A DNA stretch of 9,252 nucleotides from Prevotella sp. UBA746 (GTDB lineage Bacteria > Bacteroidota > Bacteroidia > Bacteroidales > Bacteroidaceae), in the NCBI GenBank assembly GCA_002298545.1, contig DBKQ01000005.1, forward strand, positions 134,247 through 143,498, written 5' to 3'. Positions 1-4,722 of this stretch are shown piece by piece. The position numbers and the translations under genes were made by a program. The notes under the pieces were generated by a model. It was not told the DNA's origin, searched no databases, and worked only from the letters and a program-made list of their open reading frames with translations. Positions within the stretch are counted from its first letter, which is position 1; each line of letters opens with the position of its first letter.

Positions 1-98
1 GTTACAACACCTCCGTTAGGCTTGTCCGCTCCTCCGGGATATGCCTGACAAGACTTGAATGTCCATGCGGCTAAGTCGCCAATGATAGCTCCACCCAT
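1..98 (-). CDS. ADP-ribosylglycohydrolase family protein, N-terminal fragment cut by window edge
   Basis: Reading leftward from an ATG at 98 gives 32 codons with no stop before the edge. The product begins MGGAIIGDLAAWTF and continues through a Gly/Pro-rich stretch. The opening [ML]xGAIIGDxxG/A is the characteristic first strand and helix of ADP-ribosylglycohydrolases (DraG/ARH fold), which remove ADP-ribose from proteins or other acceptors using two metal ions. In that fold the first helix follows directly after GAxxGD, as here. The metal-binding residues lie further on and cannot be checked. No in-frame ATG exists upstream. The start lies 29 bp after the stop of the 92-codon gene, which suggests the same transcript. 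Family assignment rests on this short N-terminus only, so it is moderately confident, and the substrate is unknown. Confidence 0.62.
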   Translation of the reverse strand, partial: MGGAIIGDLAAWTFKSCQAYPGGADKPNGGVV

Positions 99-127
99 AA
101 TTGTCCAAATAAAAAAAGGAATAAGGT

Positions 128-406
128 CTACATGCAGCAAACAGTAAGCGCGATGGTTGTTATCACCCAAAAGGCAATGACAACACAGCAGCCGCTATTC
201 GAGGAAGAGCCCTTAGCTAAGTCGAAAATGCTGAACGTTGTTCTTCTATACACTCTGTTATATATAGCTCTCTTAGGATGAAATATACCCATGCCTCTCT
301 TACCATAACCAGGGATTATGGCTCTTTTGATGGCACGTGTAGCACGTCCTTTCGTACGTGCGCTCAAACTCTTCTTCCAAGAAGGCTTTCTCATTCCGTA
401 TCTCAT
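128..406 (-). CDS. Small basic hypothetical protein with C-terminal membrane segment
   Basis: A 92-codon product in two parts. Residues 1-56 are strongly basic, with many Arg/Lys plus the short motifs ARTKGRATR and IPGYGKRGMG, then a YNRVYRRTTF stretch. Residues 70-92 form a hydrophobic Cys-flanked segment that could span the membrane at the very C-terminus. From memory the basic half resembles a family of small uncharacterised proteins with the pattern IPGYGxxGMG...YNxVYxxTTF found in Firmicutes and Bacteroidetes, often near mobile or phage genes. I cannot confirm this and no function is known to me. The first ATG (406) is used; an ATG at 394 gives MRKPSWKK and is equally possible. The gene starts 12 bp after the 36-codon ORF and ends 29 bp before the ADP-ribosylglycohydrolase, as expected for one operon. 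Confidence 0.68.
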   Translation of the reverse strand: MRYGMRKPSWKKSLSARTKGRATRAIKRAIIPGYGKRGMGIFHPKRAIYNRVYRRTTFSIFDLAKGSSSNSGCCVVIAFWVITTIALTVCCM

Positions 407-418
407 ATCTTGTTGTTT

Positions 419-529
419 TTAAAATCTCAATATATATTCATCACTGTACTTCAAGGCTTTTGCACCTTTGAGATAGCGATGTGTTTCTTCAAAATATTCG
501 CCACCAATGTCGGCATTTCTTGCAGGCAT
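419..529 (-). CDS. 36-codon ORF, possible small protein or operon leader
   Basis: An ATG at 529 opens a 36-residue frame, beginning MPARNADIGGEYFEETHRYL and ending in DEYILRF, closed by TAA at 419-421. It is preceded by AGGAG, spaced about 7 nt from the ATG, which is unusually good for this region, where most genes lack an SD. The composition is ordinary: charged, soluble, without a low-complexity or hydrophobic stretch. It sits between the promoter-bearing 102-bp repeat and the 92-codon gene, whose ATG is 12 bp beyond this stop, so it would be the first cistron of that transcript. I do not recognise it. It could be a genuine microprotein, a coupling leader peptide, or the surviving piece of a larger gene. 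Confidence 0.5.
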   Translation of the reverse strand: MPARNADIGGEYFEETHRYLKGAKALKYSDEYILRF

Positions 530-600
530 TTGCGGTCTCCTGTCTCGATGATACGATAAGCATCTTGTAGCAAGATGTAGCGTTATATCCTATTATTGGT

Positions 601-609
601 ACAAAGTTA
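601..609 (-). promoter_or_regulatory. Probable promoter -7 box for the leftward 529-1 operon
   Basis: On the minus strand this reads TAACTTTGT, matching TAnnTTTG. A transcript starting just beyond it would have a leader of about 70 nt before the ATG at 529. No clear -33 TTTG is visible at the usual distance, so the call rests on the -7 match and on position. Confidence 0.5.
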
Positions 610-654
610 GCATAAAACCATTAGAATAAAGATAGTTTTCCCCATGTTTAACAC

Positions 655-663
655 TAACTTTGC
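655..663 (+). promoter_or_regulatory. Perfect TAACTTTGC -7 box facing right
   Basis: Full match to TAnnTTTGC on the plus strand at the right end of repeat copy 1. No rightward gene follows it: the next genes are all on the minus strand. If active it would make an antisense transcript into the 784-1098 gene, quickly meeting the hairpin at 671-697. It may be only the repeat's second arm. Confidence 0.35.
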
Positions 664-664
664 A

Positions 665-697
665 AAAGAAAAAGCCTCGTTCTAAGAAACTGGCTTT
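665..697 (-). terminator. Intrinsic terminator of the 1972-784 operon
   Basis: On the minus strand AAAGCC (697-692) pairs with GGCTTT (676-671). An inner near-complementary stem, GTTTCT with AGAAC, closes the loop. The run TTTTTCTTTT follows, giving a GC-containing stem plus a U-tract. It lies about 90 bp beyond the stop at 784 and ends directly at repeat copy 1, separating this operon from the next. Confidence 0.7.
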
Positions 698-739
698 AGC
701 ATCCTTGTTTCTTTATGTCATAGTGTCTGATAGGGTGAT

Positions 740-757
740 ATAGACGATTAAGTCTAT
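740..757. other. Perfect 6-bp inverted repeat (ATAGAC-GATTAA-GTCTAT)
   Basis: Arms at 740-745 and 752-757 with a 6-nt loop, in the 3' untranslated stretch between the stop at 784 and the terminator. It may be a small RNA hairpin protecting the transcript end. It has no T-tract of its own. Confidence 0.4.
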
Positions 758-783
758 TAGTAACTTGCCTTATCTATCCCATT

Positions 784-1098
784 TCATCTATTTTTCAAGA
801 TATTTTTATCGAATCGGCTCAAGACAGCAATGTACAAAGGCAAAACGCATGTGCGTGAGAGAGTGCAGCCATTGGATGCGTCCACCAGGATGTAATAATC
901 CGTGCTGTACCCTCGCCGCTCGCAATAGTCCTTCACCTCAGACAAGTCCTCGCAATCCACCTTGCCATACCATTCCTTGGCATCGACGTAATTCTTATAC
1001 AATGGCTTCGTGTATCTATTATAAATGGGAGGTACAAAGGGGATGCAAACTATTAGCAGCACTATGACAACCAACGATATGATATATTTCTTATTCAT
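784..1098 (-). CDS. Small membrane-anchored hypothetical protein
   Basis: A product of 104 residues from the ATG at 1098 (MNKKYIISLVV). Residues 4-24 form one strong hydrophobic helix after a short Lys-rich head, so the protein is probably anchored in the inner membrane with an extracytoplasmic tail. The tail has Cys residues in VDCEDLSEVKDYC and GCTLSRTC, which could pair in the periplasm. I do not recognise a family. An ATG at 1107 would add MKT. I prefer 1098 because this ATG sits in GAAGACAATGAA, the exact context of the next gene upstream (start 1972). It is 37 bp after the stop of the 1136-1972 gene and precedes the terminator, so it is the last gene of a two-gene operon. The final 35 residues look less structured, and a worn C-terminus cannot be excluded. 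Confidence 0.6.
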   Translation of the reverse strand: MNKKYIISLVVIVLLIVCIPFVPPIYNRYTKPLYKNYVDAKEWYGKVDCEDLSEVKDYCERRGYSTDYYILVDASNGCTLSRTCVLPLYIAVLSRFDKNILKNR

Positions 1099-1135
1099 TG
1101 TCTTCATTCAATTTGATTCTTTGTTTTGTGCCTAT

Positions 1136-1972
1136 TTATCTTGTCCAACCATAATCGAGAATTATTGTGTCTCCTTTTATGGGAACAAAGACAGAGATAT
1201 AGTCCCCATCCCAATCAGGAACCTTATTACCGTAACCATCATCAACCATTCTCCATTGCATACCCTTTGTTCTGTCGAAAGGAGTTGCTTCTGGACAGAT
1301 ATAATATTTATATCCCGTAGAATCCTTACTCCAACAACACGAATCGGTCTTGCATGCTTGGTCTAAACGACAATAGAATTCTTTATCCAATGGTTTTACA
1401 GATACAAATTTCACATTTGTATTGTAACTAGCCAATCCACAATCCACATAAAGAGAATCTACTGGGACTATCTCTGGGAATTTCACTCCCGTAGCCCTTC
1501 GCAAGTCGTCAGCATTATGATAGTCAATTTGAGTAGGTACTTGTGTACTGCCGCCCCCAAAAGAAACTACTGCGATAAGAAGCAGAACTACAAATAAGGG
1601 CAAGCCAATAATAATAATGCCAAAACTCCATTTCAACGAACTTAACCATCCTCTTATATTCTCAATAGCTATATCTTCTTTCGAACAGTCGTCAGAGTGT
1701 CTCTTAATATATTCTCTTACCAATCTGCGCTTTACCATCTTCTTTTTCAGCGAGTTGCCCTTTACTTTCTCCAATTCGGACGCAACGGCCTCTTCCGCCT
1801 TCAACTGATTGCGGTGTTCTATCTTATGAAGTTTCACATATAGAATGGCATAACTTACGCCACAGATGCCTGCAGCACCTATTAGCCATCGCAGATCTAT
1901 GTCATACTTAAAGCACACTATAATGACCGCAATGCAAACCCACGGCAAGGCAATTCTAATAAATTTCTTCAT
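1136..1972 (-). CDS. Hypothetical membrane protein, three TM helices and Cys-rich periplasmic domain
   Basis: A 278-residue product. Hydrophobic segments lie at about 5-21 and 28-46, followed by a Lys/Glu/Arg-rich cytoplasmic stretch of about 50-110 that is likely helical, and a third segment at about 117-138. Residues 140-278 would then be extracytoplasmic. This domain contains RRATGVKFPEI near its start, at least six Cys (including FYC, QAC and the pair SCCW), and an acidic PDWDGDY near the end. I do not recognise a family. The domain is compact and could be a small envelope sensor or binding domain. The ATG at 1972 has no upstream in-frame competitor and lies about 40 nt from a perfect promoter box at 2013-2021. 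It is the first gene of the operon with 1098-784. Confidence 0.72.
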   Translation of the reverse strand: MKKFIRIALPWVCIAVIIVCFKYDIDLRWLIGAAGICGVSYAILYVKLHKIEHRNQLKAEEAVASELEKVKGNSLKKKMVKRRLVREYIKRHSDDCSKEDIAIENIRGWLSSLKWSFGIIIIGLPLFVVLLLIAVVSFGGGSTQVPTQIDYHNADDLRRATGVKFPEIVPVDSLYVDCGLASYNTNVKFVSVKPLDKEFYCRLDQACKTDSCCWSKDSTGYKYYICPEATPFDRTKGMQWRMVDDGYGNKVPDWDGDYISVFVPIKGDTIILDYGWTR

Positions 1973-2012
1973 TGTCTTCTATAATTTTTAATCGTTTTGT
2001 CTTATTGACAAT

Positions 2013-2021
2013 GCAAAGGTA
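2013..2021 (-). promoter_or_regulatory. Promoter -7 box TACCTTTGC for the 1972-784 operon
   Basis: Full match to TAnnTTTGC on the minus strand, placed about 40 nt before the ATG at 1972. It makes the two membrane-protein genes a transcription unit separate from the LytTR unit upstream. The -33 element is weak (GTTTC-like). Confidence 0.65.
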
Positions 2022-2062
2022 ATGTGGTTTTTATGAACCGAGAAACTTTCCGAGGCGGCATG

Positions 2063-2094
2063 TACAAGATGTAGGGTTTATTGTATATCTTGGT
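2063..2094 (-). other. Inverted repeat CAAGAT/ATCTTG after the NAGPA-like gene
   Basis: On the minus strand CAAGAT and ATCTTG face each other around a 16-nt loop just after the stop at 2097. It could form a weak hairpin at the end of the LytTR/NAGPA transcript, but there is no T-tract. The plus-strand 10-mer CAAGATGTAG (2065-2074) also occurs in both copies of the 102-bp repeat. Confidence 0.3.
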
Positions 2095-2096
2095 GT

Positions 2097-3077
2097 TTAT
2101 CGCGTTCTGAGCACCAGCCAAGGGACTACACCGTGGTGCTTGTCTGTACGATACTTGGCTGCCTTCTCCGTGAAATAGGCGGTGCCGTCGGGAGCACGGT
2201 AGAAACCGCTCTCGTTGCCGCCGGTAAGGTATAAGGCATCTACGTAGCCATATTCGCGCAAAGCATCGGCAAAGTCCCAAAGGGTCTCGGGGTGACGGGT
2301 AGCAATGATGCAAAGGCGGTCGTCGGCAGTGCGTGCAAGGGCTTTGCGCTCCACCTTGCCATGCAGTGAGAAACGGTGTGGCAGTTCGCCATTGGAAACG
2401 AGCACGAACTGGCGGAAGTAAGAGCCGTCATGCTCTATCATGTGTTCCTGCATATCGTCAAAGCGCGAAACTCCGATAACCATATTGCCCCTTTCGATGG
2501 CGCAATAACCGAGGCGCGATGCGTCGCTCTGCTTCTCTTCGCCATCAACGACCAACGAACCGATATACTTGCCCGTAGAGGTATAGTCGGCAGTACGGGT
2601 ATACATCAGCACTCTATGGTCAGCGGTATCGGGTTCTACGAGCGACAACTCTGCTCGCACGTTGTGCAGTTCGTAGATGTCGAGTGCCACTCCGAGCACC
2701 GAGTCGGTTTTGAGCACTACTTCCGAGGAACCTTTCTGCACTTGCATACTGTCCAGCTTCTTGATGTTGTCCTTCGGCGATACCGAAATACTTACTCCTA
2801 TATTATAATAGTAGTTGTATAAAAGTATGGTACCATAGCAGCCAAACACAAGTGTAACGGTTGCCACAAACCATATTATGCCTCGCCCCCACTTCTGCAG
2901 TCGGCTTCGCTTCTTTATGGTTGCAAATGAAGATTGACAGTCAGTCTCCTCACTACTCTCAATAGTAATAATGGGTTCCTCAAGTATCTCCTGAGAAGAA
3001 GCGTTGTTGTCATTATCCTCTATCATGAATTTGGGTTTCTCCTGTGTCCCGTTGTCTTCAGTATGTTTCATAATCAT
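2097..3077 (-). CDS. Membrane-anchored phosphodiester glycosidase (NAGPA/DUF2233-like) protein
   Basis: A 326-residue product. Residues 1-62 are acidic and probably cytoplasmic, about 66-90 form one TM helix (IIWFVATVTLVFGCYGTILL), and the rest is extracytoplasmic. The C-terminal 140 residues show the NAGPA (N-acetylglucosamine-1-phosphodiester alpha-N-acetylglucosaminidase, DUF2233) pattern: an ERKALARTADDRLCIIA strand, then a helix LWDFADALREYGYVDALYL, then TGGNESGFY. This corresponds to the family's xALGxTxDGRLLL...LDGGGSS segment. The usual Asp of DGG is Thr here, so activity may differ. Known members cleave sugar phosphodiesters, and the substrate here is unknown. The ATG at 3077 directly follows the TAA of the LytTR gene with no intervening base, which suggests coupled translation. 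An ATG at 3071 is the alternative start. Confidence 0.66.
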   Translation of the reverse strand: MIMKHTEDNGTQEKPKFMIEDNDNNASSQEILEEPIITIESSEETDCQSSFATIKKRSRLQKWGRGIIWFVATVTLVFGCYGTILLYNYYYNIGVSISVSPKDNIKKLDSMQVQKGSSEVVLKTDSVLGVALDIYELHNVRAELSLVEPDTADHRVLMYTRTADYTSTGKYIGSLVVDGEEKQSDASRLGYCAIERGNMVIGVSRFDDMQEHMIEHDGSYFRQFVLVSNGELPHRFSLHGKVERKALARTADDRLCIIATRHPETLWDFADALREYGYVDALYLTGGNESGFYRAPDGTAYFTEKAAKYRTDKHHGVVPWLVLRTR

Positions 3078-3428
3078 TTATTTTTCTTGTTCTAACATGT
3101 TTTTTAACTCCTTTAGTGCTTCTTTTGAAGCCCTTAGCTTGAACACTTGATGCAAACGGTGGTCCATGAGTTTCAAATCCTGACTGGTGATGTTGATGGA
3201 GTAAACAAAATTCTTGTTCACTATGAGGCTCTTGCCGACACGTGCGAAGAAGTTCTGCTTTAGTTTCGCAAGTGCCTCGACAAAGTAGTGCAACTGAAAC
3301 GTCATTGTCACAGCCTCGCCATTGAAAAGATACACATCGCAATAATTGCCAGAGGCTTCTATATAGGCTATATCTTCAGTAGGCACTCTGAATAGACCTA
3401 CGGAAGTGGATATTTTGAGTATTTCCAT
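3078..3428 (-). CDS. Stand-alone LytTR-type DNA-binding transcription regulator
   Basis: A 116-residue protein made almost entirely of one LytTR domain (about 5-112). The family signature is clear: IAYIEASGNYCDVYLFNGE, then the Q-L-H-Y-F helix, then FFARVGKSLIVNKNFVYSI, then KLRASKEALKELK. LytTR domains bind DNA as tandem sites and normally sit behind a response-regulator receiver domain. Here there is no receiver and no hydrophobic segment, so the input must come from another protein or from abundance. The gene abuts the membrane NAGPA-like gene (TAA followed directly by ATG). Small LytTR genes next to a membrane partner gene are a recognised arrangement in which the partner controls the regulator, and this pair may work that way. 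Its own promoter is not obvious, and it lies 85 bp after the DUF4846 gene and may be read from that. Confidence 0.88.
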   Translation of the reverse strand: MEILKISTSVGLFRVPTEDIAYIEASGNYCDVYLFNGEAVTMTFQLHYFVEALAKLKQNFFARVGKSLIVNKNFVYSINITSQDLKLMDHRLHQVFKLRASKEALKELKNMLEQEK

Positions 3429-3483
3429 TTTGCATTTAAAAGATTTACATAGTTATATATAAAAAGGTGGTTGTATTATCAAC

Positions 3484-3493
3484 GTAAATTTAC
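3484..3493. other. Perfect 10-bp palindrome GTAAATTTAC upstream of the LytTR gene
   Basis: In the 85-bp gap between the DUF4846 stop and the LytTR start. On the minus strand it is followed by TTACGTTGAT, one half-site-like match to the generic LytTR consensus. No second site is found at the expected spacing, so autoregulation is only a possibility. Confidence 0.25.
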
Positions 3494-3513
3494 AAATTTT
3501 ATTTTGTCATACA

Positions 3514-4272
3514 TCAATAATGCCTCAGCTCGTCTTTTCCAAAATGAAATACTGATACCCACAACATGCTCTCATCGCCGTCGAAGAAGAACCATGGATT
3601 GGAAATAGGGTTAGGGTTTCTCACTATATGTAGTTCACGTGCAGGAGTATTGCCCTCTGCACACATAATGGCGACCTTGTTGCCGTTGCGAGCCACATCA
3701 ATCACAATCAGAGCATGCCCCATTCCTTCAAATTTGCGAGCCGGATAGACAAGCACATCACCAGGCTGCACCTCACTTATCGGGCGAGGCGTCGTTTCAC
3801 GGCTTACAGAGAAAGTGCTACACACGCCGTATGCTTTCCTCAAGAATTTCTCCAATGCCTTGCGCGAGGATCCATCATAATATTGCAGTGTATTTCCATT
3901 TACATCCTGGAAGCGTATCTCCGAGTAACGTCCACGGCTGAAAAGATACTCAGCCCTTAGCCTCATCGTCATGTCGGCACACTGCTCCGAGTTGCTGAGC
4001 ATCGGAATATCGATTACGCCAGTTGACAGAAACTGGAATCGTGCATCACCACCCGTATAGAGCTGCACCTTGCTTCCCCGTTTCTTCAATGGCAGACTGC
4101 GCATAAACTCTGCATAACTGCCTTCAACACGGGTGTAACCAACAGGTGTGGAGATGTCTCCTACCGTTGATGCGTTCCATGGATTGCTTATGCGAGAATA
4201 CCACCACACAATGCCACATGCAATAAGACCTATTACAACTAATACTCCAATAACTTTAAAAACTTTCATCAT
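3514..4272 (-). CDS. DUF4846 family lipoprotein or membrane-anchored protein
   Basis: A 252-residue product from the ATG at 4272. The N-terminus is a hydrophobic segment (VIGVLVVIGLIAC) whose end fits a lipobox with Cys19, although the following residues stay hydrophobic and a plain TM anchor is possible. Residues from about 45 match DUF4846, a Bacteroidetes family: GYTRVEG, then FMRSLPLKKRGSKVQLY, then VIDIPML, then QCADMTMRLRAEYLF. They continue with QPGDVLVYPA, then GMGHALIVIDVA, then NPWFF. The late Cys (about 151), GD and GHA (His about 186) resemble the order of papain/NlpC-like enzymes. The start was chosen because a perfect promoter box (4287-4295) lies inside the longer frame that begins at 4323; the ATG at 4269 is equally likely. 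Confidence 0.85.
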   Translation of the reverse strand: MMKVFKVIGVLVVIGLIACGIVWWYSRISNPWNASTVGDISTPVGYTRVEGSYAEFMRSLPLKKRGSKVQLYTGGDARFQFLSTGVIDIPMLSNSEQCADMTMRLRAEYLFSRGRYSEIRFQDVNGNTLQYYDGSSRKALEKFLRKAYGVCSTFSVSRETTPRPISEVQPGDVLVYPARKFEGMGHALIVIDVARNGNKVAIMCAEGNTPARELHIVRNPNPISNPWFFFDGDESMLWVSVFHFGKDELRHY

Positions 4273-4286
4273 AACTTTCTTTTTTT

Positions 4287-4295
4287 GCAAAGTTA
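4287..4295 (-). promoter_or_regulatory. Promoter -7 box TAACTTTGC for the DUF4846 gene
   Basis: Full TAnnTTTGC match on the minus strand, 14 nt before the ATG at 4272, giving a very short A-rich leader with AAAGAAAG as a possible ribosome contact. This position rules out translation from 4323. Confidence 0.7.
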
Positions 4296-4318
4296 AGATG
4301 GAATATCGATATAGATGA

Positions 4319-4347
4319 ATCATTTCGTAAGGCTTGTACGAAATGAT
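4319..4347. promoter_or_regulatory. Perfect 11-bp inverted repeat, candidate operator of the DUF4846 gene
   Basis: ATCATTTCGTA (4319-4329), a 7-nt spacer AGGCTTG, and TACGAAATGAT (4337-4347). The near edge is 24 bp upstream of the -7 box, covering the -33 region and beyond, where a dimeric activator or repressor would bind. As RNA it could also form a hairpin, but it lies upstream of the start site and would not be in this transcript. Confidence 0.6.
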
Positions 4348-4525
4348 GGCTTAAATGTATAAAATGAAAAGGTTATCGGGTGATTCTACCCTGAATAATA
4401 CGACACATGACCACTATCTTACCATAATTATTAAATGCCTATAAGTCAAATATGGCTCTGAAAGTTGTATCTTTATGTAACATCATTGATTTTCAAGATG
4501 TTGTATGGCATTTATGAGCATTGAA

Positions 4526-4565
4526 AGATGTAGCCTACTTGTAGCGTCTTGTAGCAAGATGTAGC
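4526..4565. repeat. Four GTAGC units spaced 10-11 bp
   Basis: GTAGC recurs at 4530, 4541, 4551 and 4561, each preceded by GAT or CTT (AGATGTAGC, ACTTGTAGC, TCTTGTAGC, AGATGTAGC). The spacing of 11, 10 and 10 is one helical turn. Only the last two units lie inside the 102-bp repeat, so copy 1 has just two, at 567 and 577. Confidence 0.6.
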
Positions 4566-4648
4566 GTTATATCCTATTATTGGTACAAAGTTAGCATAAA
4601 ACCATTAGAATAAAGATAGTTTTCCCCATGTTTAACACTAACTTTGCA
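4547..4648. repeat. 102-bp perfect direct repeat, copy 2
   Basis: Identical to 563-664. Its arms are at 4586-4594 and 4638-4646, with leftward (4585-4593) and rightward (4639-4647) TAACTTTG boxes. Here the leftward box faces 275 bp of non-coding DNA before the DUF4846 gene, which already has its own promoter. The rightward box points at the 3' end of a convergent gene. The context therefore differs from copy 1 even though the sequence does not. The copies are 3,984 bp apart and bracket the terminator, membrane-protein, LytTR and DUF4846 units. Confidence 0.93.
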
Positions 4649-4722
4649 CCAGAAGAGTTGATGTCAGAGGCTACAAACAAAGTCATTTACCTTTGCTTGG
4701 TATTCTTCCTTAGATTTTATAA

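Larger units (their letters stand above)
563..664. repeat. 102-bp perfect direct repeat, copy 1, with opposed promoter boxes
   Basis: This stretch is identical, base for base, to 4547-4648 and in the same orientation. Inside it, CAAAGTTAG (602-610) and CTAACTTTG (654-662) form a 9-bp perfect inverted repeat, extendable to 14 of 17, around a 43-bp AT-rich core. Each arm is also a Bacteroidetes -7 box (TAACTTTG), pointing outward in opposite directions. The left part carries the small palindrome TCTTG-TAG-CAAGA (563-575). In this copy the leftward box faces the 529-1 gene run, which has no other visible promoter. The repeat begins immediately beyond the terminator of the preceding operon. Confidence 0.93.
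4324..4722. other. Gene-free stretch of about 400 bp
   Basis: No credible coding frame on either strand: the longest ATG frames I find on the minus strand are about a dozen codons. It contains most of the 11-bp inverted repeat (4319-4347), a GTAGC tandem array (4530-4565), copy 2 of the 102-bp repeat (4547-4648) and the 3' flank of the DNPH1-like gene. A small hairpin GGGT-GATTCT-ACCC lies near 4380. No clear terminator follows the DNPH1-like gene, so a short unstructured RNA here cannot be excluded. Confidence 0.6.

Noticed and set aside
563..664. Invertible promoter (phase switch) formed by the CAAAGTTAG arms
   Set aside because: The arms are only 43 bp apart and coincide with promoter boxes, and no recombinase gene is nearby. 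Both copies are in the same orientation.
2002..2313. A 103-codon minus-strand frame at the end of the NAGPA-like gene
   Set aside because: It is rich in Arg, Cys and Pro, as expected from an out-of-frame reading of that gene, and it covers the next operon's promoter.
3058..3342. A 94-codon minus-strand frame across the LytTR gene
   Set aside because: It overlaps the well-supported LytTR coding sequence in another frame and has no recognisable content.
3429..3513. LytTR binding site upstream of the LytTR gene (TACGTTGAT)
   Set aside because: Only a single half-site is seen. No second copy exists at the 12-13 bp spacing that LytTR dimers need.
563..4648. Integron cassette array, with the 102-bp repeats as attC-like sites
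   Set aside because: No integrase is present and the repeats are identical direct copies without the typical R'/R'' core sites. Several genes lie between them with their own promoters.
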